Source of the DNA: Blasia pusilla
Taxonomy: Eukaryota > Marchantiophyta > Marchantiopsida > Blasiales
Assembly: GCA_050084515.1 (NCBI GenBank)
Contig: CM114272.1
Span: forward strand, 32,736,001 to 32,800,000
Length of the DNA: 64,000 nt
Direction of reading: 5' to 3'
In this document: positions 35,220-46,440 of the stretch, piece by piece
Position numbering within the stretch: the first letter of the stretch is position 1
How the letters are laid out: each line of letters starts with the position of its first letter
Program-made: the position numbers and the translations under genes
Notes under the pieces: generated by a model
Told to the model about the DNA's origin: nothing
The model's input: only the letters and a program-made list of their open reading frames with translations
Databases searched by the model: none

Positions 35220-36700
35220 CATATAATAGATATTCTAATATTGTTCCTCTAAGTGCCGGAACAACCCCTTCCATGCCATAAAAGGGTTGAACCGTGTAGG
35301 GGTCCGTATCTCGTGGAAGTCCCACCACCTGTCGAACTCTTGGATGAAATCATCTAAATCTATGGTGCCTACCGCACCCGAGAAACAACGCTCCGGTGGC
35401 CCATGTCGTCCATCTCTCTCCACGTATCATTGTCTCCGTCCGTGATCTCGTCACCAGTCCCGCTGTCTAGTGATGACGATCCAGCCACGGATGGAAGTTG
35501 GGATGGTTCCTTATACGAAACCCCTTGATACCTCACACCACTCCGTGTCACTCCACTACCACTGCTCGTACTACCCCGTTCTAACGAACCCTAGAACAAC
35601 ACCATGATGATAACCCTGTCTCACCCGCTCAAGCACTCAAACTCACCGAGAGTCTCCCACACTCCTCACTCCTCACCTACGCTAATGGTAATCCCGTGAC
35701 GACACACCCGACCTCATGCACACTCAACACTCGGGCTCACAGTGAGCCTCCAGACTATCTCACCTAATCACACACATACTCTTGGGTCATAAACCCGACC
35801 CCTACTCGGAAACCGCCATATATCCACTAACATGCTACACATGAAAGGAGTCTACCATAACTACACCCATCTAGCACAAGCTACTACCCGGCCCAACACT
35901 CTCAATCACACAAGATAAGTGCGGGAAAAGGGACTCGAATGAATAACCTGATCACATCCTCCACCCTACAGCACCATCAACATTCACTCCTCCATATGAT
36001 GCCGAAACCTCCGCAACACGACACTCTCCTTGAACACACGTCAACTCTCCCATTACTGGATGCAGACTACCCGTCGGCATCAACATACTAACACTCCATC
36101 GCAAACCATCGGTGCCGATCACTTGTCTCGTCTTGCCGCCCTATGCGGCTGGCCCTTGCTGTCCCCATGGCACCTTTGACCCGACACGTGCTCCTATGCG
36201 CCTAGGGCGCCTCTCTCCTCCCCCCGCGCAGCCCTGTTCCGTCACGTTGTATCGTCGCAACTTTACCTCATCTCGGCTCTTATCTCTTTCGTCCACGTAG
36301 CACCACGCCAACCTACTCACAGCTAGCACAATTCCCTATGCATTTACTCAAATGAGCGCCCACATCCTTATGCGGGGACTCCTCTCCTCTTGCAAACCTC
36401 CGCCGCTATCACAAACTATGTGCAACCGTAACCAAACAGCTTGAAATTTTCCCGGCTACCCTAAACCTACGACCTAGCAGCCGTGCCCTAGCCTGGCCGC
36501 CCTCACGATAGCTATGGTGGATTTTTCCCCTGTGATTCCCCACACTCACTCGCTATGCTACACTCTACTATTATCCCACATCAATCCGCGACAACGAAAT
36601 CTAAGAAAAACAGACAGCGCTTCCGCCCACGGCCTTCGAACGGAAAAATGACAATACAGATACTAACCAGCGTCTCCAAGGGCTCCCGACCAAGTAACTC
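35220..36700 (-). mobile_element. R4: gypsy gag and leader, minus strand (first half)
   Basis: Gag starts near 35,600. Gag block FSGAVGTIDLDDFIQEF and RFNPFMAWKGLF (35,235-35,400) matches R1 and R2. Truncated at about 35,220 beside the Helitron relic. Upstream on the minus strand (35,640-36,700) is leader with gcggaagcgctg (36,612), as in R1. R2 is inserted at 36,701, and the remaining R4 LTR continues at 46,441. Confidence 0.7.
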
Positions 36701-37063
36701 TGTCATGACCATACGGATTATGTCGTAGAGTATGGTGTGCTGGTAGAGGCCATTCCTTATGTAGGACCGTAGTGGCTTGGTAGAGATGTGGTTCCATACA
36801 TAGGGTTGGGGGTTACTCACTTGGGGGTGACTTTCCTAGTAGGGCCCGCTCTTAGGTTGGAGGATATAAGGTGGCTTGCCCTCAAAGAACGATCGATTCT
36901 TTGAGTTGAGCTGTTCGTTGGGAGTTAGCCTTGGTAGTGAGTAGAGCTCTTGGCTATGGTGTTTCCATAAGCTTTGACCTAGATTCTCCCATCGTGGAGT
37001 GGGTTTGGCTCGATTGTATGTGATTGTAAAGGTGTTTTATGACGATGGTCTTTCACGGTTTCA
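36701..37063 (+). repeat. R2 5' LTR (U3-R part, shared with the 3' end)
   Basis: Starts TGTCATGACCATACGG and matches 45,963-46,330 closely. The shared block ends in TTTCACGGTTTCA, so it runs from TG to CA. It includes a TATA-like gatataagg near 36,865. Whether this is the whole LTR or U3-R only is uncertain because the 3' copy is followed by an odd repeat. Confidence 0.75.
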
Positions 37064-38558
37064 CTCAAAGAATTGGAGTAGATCGATGGTAGCTTCGATT
37101 GTAGATCAAGAGGATCTGTTTAGGGTTGATTGTGTACTCAGCCGTGGATGTTCGTGGCTTGTGGCCTATGTTGGAGGTGTGAATCTGGTGCGCGGTTGGT
37201 TGGGAAAGAAGCGCCTTTTGAGAGCTTTCCAACGCGCTGTAGATTTCGGTTTCGTCAAGGGAGTTGGAAGTTATCAAGCATTGAAGATTCTGTCGTGTTC
37301 GGCGGTTTTACGATGTGGAGAGCTTGGAGTCACGGAAGCTGTGTTGAAGTTCATCCAGATCAGGTGAGAGGTTCCTGTTGCTACTCGTATTGTGATCTCC
37401 TGTGAATCTATCTGCTCGAGTGTGTGGAGCGTTGCGGATTTCTGCGTGCATGAAACTTGGCGGAAGCGCTGTCGGATTTGCGATTCTGGAGGTGTATGGA
37501 CAACAAGTTTGTTTGAGTTTTAGCTCGGAGTACAGAGCTTGGTTGTAGCTGATTTTTTGTGGAGAGATACCTATGGTGGTCAATTGAATTCTGATTGAAA
37601 ACAGATTTGATTTCGGTCACGTATTTGTGAAGTAATTTCTGATCGAAATTTTGCGGACTAGCTTGAGGTCCGCTATGGTGGGACAGCGGATCGGAGGGGC
37701 TGGTTGGTTGGTGACTCGTTCATTTTGGAGACGCCTATCCCGTTGGGGGCGCCCTGGTTGGACCTCTCTCCATAGCGAAGCATGGCGAACGGGGCGATAG
37801 GGGCATGTCTCGGCGTTTCGAGGTTTCGAGGCTTCGAGGCAACTCGTGGTAGCTCGGGGCGAGTGGGCGTGAGAGGCGGAGTAAGGAGCAAGGAGCAAGC
37901 AAGGCAATTTTGGGCGTGAGGCAATTTTTTCAGGATTTGGGATTTGAGTTTTGCATAACTGGTCACCCATCTTTGGGCTATTCTGCCTGGAGGACGCTTA
38001 ACTGCCGAGTTCTTAACTATGCTAGTGTCTGATGTTGTTGCTCATTTGGTCTTTGTTCGGAGATGTGTTAGGCGCTTTATGCATCTCAGGTTTTTTGGTT
38101 GATGTACCTCTAGCGCATAGTGCGGTGTAGCCTCTCCATGCGGTGATATTTTTCAGGTCTTTGCGCGTTAAACTAGCACGTCATCGACCAGCGGAGGAGT
38201 AGCTATTGCGTTAGAATTGTGTGGTGGGTTTTGTGGATTCAAGAGGGCACCACGTTTGGTGGATTGTGTTACCTTGATTTCCATTTGCGATTGGAGGGTT
38301 GTCGTTGGATTTCCTGTGTTTGGATCCCCTCCATCGTGCTTCTTGCTTGCGCGCCCATTGTTAGGGTTGACGCTGATTTCCAGAGTAGTGTTACTCCTGT
38401 GTGCTACCGGTAGTGAGGTTGGAGGGATGACGAGTAGATTGTGGGAGACTTCTTGTGGTGATGACAAGTTAGGTTGCCTACACCCATAGCTAGTAGAGCT
38501 AGAATAGTATAGCGACATCGACATCACTTGGTAATTTGGTGGTGGTGCGGCATCGGCG
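37064..38558 (+). other. R2 leader (and possible U5)
   Basis: Non-coding. Contains ggcggaagcgctg near 37,457, also present in R1 and R4 leaders, but no primer-binding site for initiator tRNA was recognised. Frames of 90-122 codons here are chance. Confidence 0.5.
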
Positions 38559-39830
38559 TTGGTCATCACGGAGCTGTCGGGTGGTCTGGTTGGGGACCGT
38601 GGTGCGGACAGTGGTGGTTTCACATGGAGTGGATTTAGGTATCGGCTACCTTTTCCACTTCCGACGGTTGATGAAGAGGATGACGAGGATGTTCCAAACA
38701 CCGAGTCTTCTACGTTGTTATCGAGTGTTGCAGCTCCATTGATTTGGGACATGGACGGTGGATATGGGGCCATGAAGGGCCCACGACGATACTCGGGTGC
38801 AGTGGGTACCATTGAGTTGGAGGACTTCATGCAGGAGTTTGATACGTGGTGTGATATGCAGATGTTGCGGAACATACGTTGTTTACACCCTTCTTGGCTT
38901 GGAAGGGATTGTTTCAAAGACACTTGGAAGGACCACCCATGGATGATTACCATGAGTTTAGGAAGGACCATGTTGCTGAGATTGAGGCATGGAGACAATA
39001 TTGGTCTCCACGCTATGTGTCTATCACCCATGGTGGTATTGGTAGTAGTGCTCCTACTATGCCCCCACCCGACGTTGAGTGGTACGAGTGCGAGCCGGAG
39101 TGGGGATACCGGTGGAGGTACTAGTGGAGGTACTAGTGGAGGTACTAGTGCCCCACCATCGTTTAGCCCGTTGCGAGTTCTTCAAGAGGTTGAAGAAGAA
39201 CTATCAAGGAGTGAAGATGGAGAAGTTGAGGAATCTTCAGGACTTTGAGCGAAAGACTAGTGAGAGTCTTCGTGAGGCATACACGCGTATGCGACACTTG
39301 ATTTTAGTTACCCAGGGTGTGATTGAGGATCAGCGGTCCAATTTTGGTATGGGATCTTGGACGAGATTTGCGCCGTAGGGCGTGATGCTACTCTTATGAG
39401 TGATGATTCACCCACATTGACCCATGTGTTTGCTCTATCTCGAGAAGATTGAGCTTAACATGATGAAGGAGAGAGTGGTGACATCCGCATTCAGAGGGAT
39501 ACAACTACTACTTCGTGTTCAGCCGCCCACCTCACGGTCTCGTAGTAGTGGTGGTGGTAGTAGTAGTGAGAGTCGTGGGGTACACGCGACCTCGATCAAG
39601 TCCTAGAAGGGACATTTGTGCGAGAGACCATTGCCTTCATTTGCTGCCCAAGCAGCAGGGGCGATCATGTTGGACATGTGGAGGTGATCATGTTAGGAAG
39701 TTTTGTCCCCAAGAGGATGGGAGACGGACTTTGGAGGATGGGCCTCGGTCGGCCCCAACTCAGTGTGATCATTGCGGAGACTAGGTCATCCTCGAGGCGT
39801 TGCTTTGATCTTCATCCGAGTTGAGATCAG
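38559..39830 (+). pseudogene. R2 gag with CCHC zinc knuckle
   Basis: First long frame starts at 38,559. It contains RRYSGAVGTIELEDFMQEFD, shared with R1 and R4, then switches frame to FLAWKGLF and later to KLRNLQDFERKTSESLREAY, the capsid-like retrotransposon gag region. A knuckle CWTCGGDHVRKFC is at about 39,675-39,715, with the first half of a second (CDHCGD) near 39,766. Gag packages the RNA. Arg/Gly-rich sequence follows. Confidence 0.8.
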
Positions 39831-40499
39831 GCCGTGGCCGTGGTGGAGTAGCTCCGAGAGGCCGAGGTGGTAGAGGTGGTAGGGGTGGTAGAGGTGGACC
39901 GGTGGTTGGAGAGCCTACGGTGGCTACCCCTACCACTCGACAGTGAGCTATGGCTGCCGAGGATTGAGCAGATTGGAGCAGCGAAGTTGGCTACTATGGT
40001 CGGTATCCGGCATAGATCAGAGTTCGGGAGCAGGGGCTTCCACCTCTTATGGAGGGGATGATCTCTCTTATATGGCGAGTGCGACAAAGAGGTTGAGGCA
40101 TCAACTGCGATTCTGAGAGGAGCCACTCGGCGTCGAGCCACGTGGTGCTACTTGTGGAGTTGGACCCACAGAGGGGTGAGGCCGGGAGGCGGGCTAGGCT
40201 TCCCAGTCATTCTTGTTGTCTGAGGTGCTTAGGACTCCATCCATGGTTCCTCGCAGCCTATTGAGTCGGCGATGGGGACCGAGGCATCTACATTGCGTGT
40301 AGTAGATACGGATCAACATCAATGCAATATGCGGATGGCAACTTCGGTGTTGGGATCCCCATTGTTTTCGCCACGGAGTGATGGCTTTAGGAGTTGACTT
40401 AGCTCTTGTATTTCATTAGCGACCCGTTGTGTGAGCGTGGGGTGTTATTCTTGCTACGTGTTGAGGTGGATGAGGGTGTTGCGGTGGAGCGACCCTCTA

Positions 40500-41060
40500 T
40501 GTCGAGTAGCATTGAGTACCGGTGCTACTTGGCGGCAGCGGCGAAGATGGATGCATTACCAGCCCGGCCACCATTGATCGTGAGAGGCTTACACCTGGTG
40601 TATGTATGTTGGACAACCGGGTGGGATCTTCCGATTGGTGAGTCCTACAGACAGTGTATAGACCAGATAGAGTCTTGTTAGACTCGGTGCCCAACCTTGA
40701 TGTTGGGAAAGCGGCATGTATTGGTTTGGGTATTCGGAGGTCGAGCTTGAGCCTTGCCCATTCCAGATTCAAACATCACTTGGAGGAGCCAATGATAGGT
40801 CTCAATTCATGACACGGGAGAAGTTTTCTGTGCATTAAGACAAGATATTGCGATGATAGCTCCCGGTTGGGAGTATCTGCGGTAGTCACATCAGCCAGTC
40901 GTATGATGTACTAGTTGGAGGAGCAGCGATGTGTACCCGATGGGTTTTCAGATGGATTATTGGGTGAGACAGCGTCTTATAGACCAGGTTGGTAGTCGAG
41001 GGATGGACGTATGAGCCAAGTTCTGTGAGATTTATTTCTAGGGCTCGACCAGGAGGGTCT
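40500..41060 (+). pseudogene. R2 aspartic protease
   Basis: RVLLDS at about 40,669-40,686, where R1 has RILLDSGAQP; R2 has lost one base just after DS so the Gly-Ala is out of frame. GKAACIGLGI follows as in R1. Sequence to about 41,060 aligns in order with the R1 protease C-terminal region. Same role as in R1, cutting the polyprotein. Confidence 0.7.
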
Positions 41061-41071
41061 TCCCCAACAAA

Positions 41072-42486
41072 GTGTTAGCATCTGTGGCTGGTTTTAGTGG
41101 AGTAGTCACTTGGCCGGAGACTTTTTGGAGGGTAATGTTTTACGCTATGGATTCTCCTGCGCATGAGGAGGTAGAGGAGGTCCCTATTTTTGCAGCAATG
41201 GCATCCTCATTGTTGGATGTGCCACTTTGGAGTTCAGCGGTGCACTACGGCGGGGAGGCGCCTAGTGCGCAGAGGCTTGGTGTGAGGTCATTATACCTCA
41301 CGAGGAAGAGGAGGTCCCGACGGACTCCTACTTCTGGTCTAGTTAGGTTATCCCCTTTGGATACTACACCCATTGTATGGCGATATCCGCGGAGGGTATT
41401 TGTGTGTTAGATCTCTTTGGTGGGATTAGCATTGGTTTGGTCAGAGTGTTGCTTGCCGGTATTCTGTCAAGGAGATACGTGTATGTGGAGCGAGATGAGA
41501 CGGCCCAGAGTCTCATCTCGACATATTGGTCGATTGATGCGGAGATACCCCGAGTTGTTGCCGCCATCACTATTCGTGGGTACCAGCGTGCTTTACCATC
41601 ACACATTGCATTGTTGGCGCGCGAGTCCTTGAGAGGGTTGGTCTTGTGGATTTGGTGATTGCTTTGGATGGCCATGTCGAGTCATCACACGTCTTTGGTC
41701 GTGGTGAGGGATTACATGACCCTAGGTCTCGATTGTTTTGGGAGATGTTACGGGTGTTACGACATCTTCAGTTCATCGAGCACGTGCTCTAGCTTACATT
41801 CGGAGAATGTTCCATTGTTGGGTGATACTCGGACCGGATGATGGCGAGTGTTCATGAGGTGCGGTCTTGGATTGGACCAGCGGTGTTGTTGGATGCAAAG
41901 GCGAGTTGGCTCAGCGTGCACATCGTCCACGCTTGTGGTGGACAAACTTGTTGCCTAGGGAGGTTCTCGTCGAGCATATGATGCAAGGTCAATGATCCTC
42001 GCCTTCACGATGGATAGTATCTTGGATATTGGGCGACTTTCTCAAGTGATGAGGGTTATTGATCGGTCACCCATGGCAGTGGTGAACCGTGTGGGCCAGC
42101 CTAGGATGGCACTACCCACATTTGTGAGTTTTCCCTCGTCACATGCCTACAGGGAAGGTGGTCAGGGGCTTGTATGGGATTCTCATGTGCGACAGTTGGT
42201 GGAGCCTAACGCTGATGAGAGAGAGCGTGTGATGGGATTTGCTACTCGTGTGACAAATGGTTGCTTCTATTTCGAGGCTTCACGACGTCATGTGTTGGGT
42301 CAGGCCATGGACCTGAATTGTTTGACTTGGATTTTGAGTCTTGGTATGGCCGAGCAGCGTCGACTTCGGACTATGTCTGTGGGTCTTCCACCCCTTGTAA
42401 TGAGCTCGATGGCTACCGGGGCCGGTAGAGGCATCGGCAGAGGCGAGAGAGTAGTATTTTGCATCCTTGGAGTAAATGGGATGTAA
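41072..42486 (+). pseudogene. R2 linker and C5-cytosine methyltransferase (DNMT3/DRM-like)
   Basis: After a linker (MLASVAGFSGVVTWPETF), motif I reads VLDLFGGISIGLVRVLLAGI (41,405-41,450) with YVYVERDE. At motif IV the nucleotides still encode GWPC but in a shifted frame (41,663-41,681). RLFWEMLRVLRHLQ follows, then ENVPLLGDTR (motif VI, 41,802 on). RAHRPRLWWTNLLPREVL (about 41,915-41,970) parallels AHRARYFWGNLP of DNMT3 and DRM. VRQLVEPNADERERVMGFAT and GQAMDLN form the motif IX-X end. Full length as judged by motif content, but frameshifted at least twice. Substrate would be cytosine in DNA, perhaps the element's own cDNA. Confidence 0.85.
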
Positions 42487-42619
42487 TGGCTGGGCATGTG
42501 GAGTTGGTTGCTCATGCTTTGGTGGAGGAGTTATTTGCTCGAGATGATGGTGTAGCTAAGGGTGTACCATCTTGTGAGGGGGTTATGTAGCCAACCAATG
42601 GCATCGTCCTCTCCCTCTA

Positions 42620-43640
42620 GTGTGCCAAAGGGAGGAGACTTGGGAGCCATTACTTGGGCCCAAGCTTACGGGAGGTGAGAAACGGCTGACACGGTTCCTA
42701 CGTGCTTATAGGAGTTGTTTTGCCTTTAGCATGAAGGAGTTGGGTTCTCTGGTTGGACCTGGTATACGGATTGATTTGGCTAGTGATACGCCAATCTTCC
42801 GTCGTCCCCTACCGATATAGTGATATGGAGAGGGACTTGATTCGAGTAGGGCGTTGGACCTTTTGGAGGCTGGATTAGTAGAGTTGTCGCATGGAGAGTA
42901 TGCATCGACCACTTTGTCATGCTCGCTAAAAGGATATGCATGGCAACTACACGGATAGGCGGATGTGTGGAGATTACCGTCCTATCAATCGGCAAACCAA
43001 GGCCGATAGGTATGCCATGCCTACACCTGAGGAGATCTTTGATGTGGTGGGACAGGCAAAGATTTTCAGACTTTGGATCTTGAGCGAGATACCATCAATT
43101 GCCGATTCGGGAGAGTGACAAGGCCAAGACAAAGATTTTGGGGTGTCAACTCTCATGGCAAGGATTGTTTGTACCGGTGGAAATTCTTACCCTTTGTTGA
43201 AGAATGCACTGCGGAGTTTCAAAGAGTGATGGACGGGATCCTAGCGGGGTTGGATTTTGTTCGGTGTTACATTGATGATATCTTGGTGTTGAGTAACACG
43301 GTGGAGGAGCATCGATATATTTGTAGATGGTGTTTGAGCGGTTGAAAGCTCATGGTCTACGTTTGCATCCAGGAAAGTGTAAGTTCTTCCATGAGGATGT
43401 TGAGTACTTGGGTCATGTGATCTATCCAGTGGTTTGGGAGTTCAGCAAGCAAAGGTGGAGGCTATTGCACTTATTCGCGTCCGGTAGATGTGAGTAGAGT
43501 TCGAGCATTCATGGGATTGGCGAACTACTATCGGAGGTATGTGAAGGGATTTAGTGCTATGGCAAAGCCTTTGAACCAATTGCTGAAATCAGATCAAGAG
43601 TGGCAATGGGAGATGATCGGGAGAGAGAGCTTTTGTGGAG
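42620..43640 (+). pseudogene. R2 reverse transcriptase
   Basis: Frames read GGEKRLTRFLRAYRSCFAF, GPGIRIDLASDTPIFRRPLP, CGDYRPINRQTKADRYAMP, WKFLPFVEECTAEFQRVMDG and the active-site YIDD at 43,268-43,279. Then LKAHGLRLHPGKC-like sequence and FMGLANYYRRYVKGF, the RT thumb/connection region. Several frameshifts. Order relative to the methyltransferase is as in R1. Confidence 0.88.
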
Positions 43641-44035
43641 CTTAAGGCCAGTTGGTGGCGGCGCCTATCTTGAGGAGACCTATCGAGGGCGCCCATTTCA
43701 TTACACACGATTGGAGTAGGTTGGGACTTGGAGCGGTGTTGACACAACATGATGATGAGCACATGGAGTTTGTGGTGGCCTATGCAAGTCGTTCGAATAA
43801 TGCAGCGGAGTCGCGCTATAGTTCATATGAGGGAGAGTGCTTGGCAAGTGTGTGGGTGTGGCACACTTTAGGTGTTACTTGTTTGGCACCACAGTTTACC
43901 CTTGTTCATCGATCACCAACCGCTCAAGTGGTTGATGGAGTTGGACAAGCTTACAGGGAAGCTTGCACGGTGGGCTCTTATCTTACAGAGTATGACTTCC
44001 GGGTGGTACATAGACCTGGTTGCCAACCTTGATGC
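43641..44035 (+). pseudogene. R2 RNase H domain
   Basis: AHFITHDWSRLGLGAVLTQH (Asp), FVVAYASRSNNAAESRYSSY and EGECLASVW (Glu), then a shifted frame with the DHQPLKWL equivalent, and VVHRPGCQP at the end. Matches R1 at 13.5-13.9 kb without the MITE. Confidence 0.85.
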
Positions 44036-45541
44036 TTGATGGGTTGAGTAGGAACCCATGTACTAGCCAAGAGGATACAACTGGGCTAGATGGCATGGCG
44101 AGGTTGATGAGGAGATGGTGCCAGGTTGGCATGCATCCGCCTTTTATGTTGGTTAGGGTGGACTCTAGTATGGAGGACCACATGATATCTTACTCTAGTC
44201 GGGTAGATGGCCACCTTGAGATCCTAAGGTTGGAGATGGTGGTGCGGATCAGCGTGATATTCATGATGATGCGTTGGTGTTGGAGTTCCTCTGAGACCAA
44301 GTGGGTGCCAGGCATAGTGAGTGCCAAGGAGCGAGACCGTGTTCTTCAACGTGCTAAGAGGTATCGATTGGAGGGAACACATATTCTCCGCGTGTGGGAG
44401 GATGGTAGAGTACGAGTAGTGCCACATTTGGCTCGAGAGAGCGCATTGTGCGACATGCCCATGAGGAGTTGGGACATTTTGGGGTAAAGCGTCGTATAGC
44501 TTACTCCTTGGCCAATATTGGTGGCGTGGCATGCATACTCGATTCAGCGATTGGTGTCACGTTGTATGGTTTGTGACCGGGTGAGGCATCATTTAATGCC
44601 CCTACACCACAATTACACCCCTTGCCTATTATGGGGTTGGGTTACCGTTGGAGTGTGGACTTTGCGGGACCGTTACCGTTGGTATCGACATCATCGATAT
44701 GTGTTGGTGATGGTGGAGCACTTCTCCAAGTGGATTGAGTTGGTGGCATTACGGACAAGGCAAGTGAGGAACGGCGTATGCGTTTCGGATAGAGTGCTTA
44801 GTCATTTTGGTGCACCACCGTGAAGTCTTGACCGACCAGTCTGAGTTTCAGGGTGAGTTTCAGGTCTTGTGTGACAAGGCGTTGATTGATCATCGGACCA
44901 TATCGTCTCGATCATCCAGAGGCGGATGGTTTGGCGAGCGTGTGGTTCGAGACGGTGAAGAGGGCATTATGCAAGTATGGCCTCTGAAGGGGCATCTTGG
45001 AGACTGGATATTCGATTGCCATGGTTAGCCATGGGGTATAGGTTCGATCGCCAAGCATCCTTGGCTTCCTTCTCACCTTATTTTCTATTATACGGCCGAG
45101 ATCCAAACTTGCCAAAGACAATTAAATCGTCGGAGTCTAGTGAGGTGGTGAACCTTGATGACCCAGAGATGTGGATGAGGTGTGTTCTCGGCGGGCGGAG
45201 CTCTTTCGGAGAGTTATGCCAACCCTTTGAGAATCTTGCCATTGCTCAACACAGGGGATACGTTGCGGTATGCAACCATTCGGTGGAGGTTATCGACCAT
45301 GGAATGGTTCCATGTGGGGGACTATGTCTATTTGCAGCAGATTGCCCCGACAACGTTGGATGTGACGGCAAGCCGCACTATTTTACGAGTGCGTGAGGTG
45401 TTAGCTTCTGGAGTTCTCATGTTGGAGGGTCGTGATGGAGTTGTTTGGAAGGACCATGTGCGTAATTGTGCGCCATGTCATCTTCCAAATGTGGATGGTA
45501 CTGTTGACCCAAGCTTAGCCATGATACGTGCTAGCTTGAGG
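44036..45541 (+). pseudogene. R2 integrase
   Basis: HHCC region at about 44,450-44,580 (MPMRSWDILG frame with shifted equivalents of HEELGHFGVKR), core block RYVLVMVEHFSKWIELVAL (about 44,695-44,755), then DQSEFQGEFQVLCDKALIDH (second Asp) and a GERVV equivalent of the catalytic Glu. The C-terminal part reads GDYVYLQQIAPTTLDVTASR and WKDHVRNCAPCHLPNVDG, and runs unbroken into the PHD finger from 45,182 on. Confidence 0.85.
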
Positions 45542-45676
45542 TGCATGTTGTGTGGGTCTGCTGGTAACGCAGCCCGTATGTTGGTGTGTGATCGGTGTTC
45601 TAGGGGTTGGCACATGATGTGTTTGACTCCACGTTTGGATGTTGTTCCTACTGGAAGGTGGGTTTGTCCTCGATGT
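45542..45676 (+). pseudogene. R2 PHD finger, intact C4HC3
   Basis: Eight zinc ligands in one frame: CMLC, CDRC, SRGWHMMC, CPRC, with aromatic GRW before the last pair. The pattern C-x2-C, C-x2-C, x4-H-x2-C, C-x2-C is the classic PHD arrangement. It is the last domain of pol: TLER and a stop follow at about 45,691. This finger is continuous with the integrase C-terminal region from 45,182. PHD fingers read histone H3 tails, so chromatin-guided insertion is the likely but unproven role. Confidence 0.9.
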
Positions 45677-45854
45677 ACTTTGGAGAGGTAGATGACTTGA
45701 TCTTTGCATGATATGGATTACAGATGTGCGACTAACGATGGGGCAACCTAGCACCCGGCCTTCTGATTCGGGCACCAAGAAGGTGTATAGCATGTAGTAG
45801 ATTTATAGGGCTACCTGGGAGTTAGAGGGACCTAACCGCCAGTTAGGGGGGCGA

Positions 45855-46435
45855 GTTGTGGTACACTTGCGTTTGTGGATACTCTCGTCTATGTTATGTA
45901 TGTATGTGCGTATGGTATGTCAGCGATGTATGTTGTATGACGATGTGGATTCGCACGACAATTGTCATGACCATACGGATTATGTCGTAGAGTATGATGT
46001 GCTGGTAGAGGCCATTCCTTATGTAGGACCGTAGTGGCTTGGTAGAGATGTGGTTCCATACATAGGGTTGGGGGTTACTCACTTGGGGGTGACTTTCCTA
46101 GTAGGGCCCGCTCTTAGGTTGGAGGATATAAGGTGGCTTTCCCTCAAAGAACAATCAGTTCTTTGAGTTGAGCCTGTTGCGTTGGGAGTTAGCCTTGGTA
46201 GTGAGTAGAGCTCTTGGATATAGTGTTTCCCGCAAGCTTCGACCTAGATTCTCCCATCGTGGAGTGGGTTTGGCTCGATTGTATGTGATTGTAAACGTGT
46301 TTTATGACAGTAGGTCTTTCACGGATTTCAGTTGTGGTACACTTGCGTTTGTGGATACTCTCGTCTATGTTATGTATGTATGTGCGTATGGTATGTCAGC
46401 AAAGTATGTTGTATGACGATGTGGATTCGCACAAC
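45855..46435 (+). repeat. R2 3' end: repeat X, LTR, repeat X'
   Basis: After a polypurine tract (ttaggggggcgag, 45,843-45,855) comes X (45,855-45,962), then the LTR block (45,963-46,330), then X' (46,331-46,438), nearly identical to X. X' stops where the candidate target duplication begins. The 5' LTR is not followed by X'. This suggests an aberrant strand transfer during reverse transcription, or later recombination. Confidence 0.75.
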
Positions 46436-46440
46436 AACTC

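Larger units (their letters stand above)
36701..46435 (+). mobile_element. R2: Ty3/gypsy element with methyltransferase and PHD finger
   Basis: Plus strand order: LTR, leader, gag, protease, linker, methyltransferase, RT, RNase H, integrase, PHD finger, polypurine tract, LTR. A candidate 5-bp target duplication, AACTC, lies at 36,696-36,700 and 46,436-46,440. Sequence on both sides belongs to R4, so R2 is the younger insertion. Frames are broken many times by single-base shifts and stops, so it is not active. It is the most complete copy in the window and gives the family layout. Confidence 0.85.

Noticed and set aside
36701-38558. Primer-binding site for initiator tRNA-Met
   Set aside because: I searched by eye for the usual TGGTATCAGAGC-type sequence after the LTR and did not find one; a different tRNA may be used.
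38168-39031. 287-codon minus ORF, the longest in the window
   Set aside because: It is antisense to the R2 leader and gag, whose plus-strand motifs are conserved in R1 and R4.
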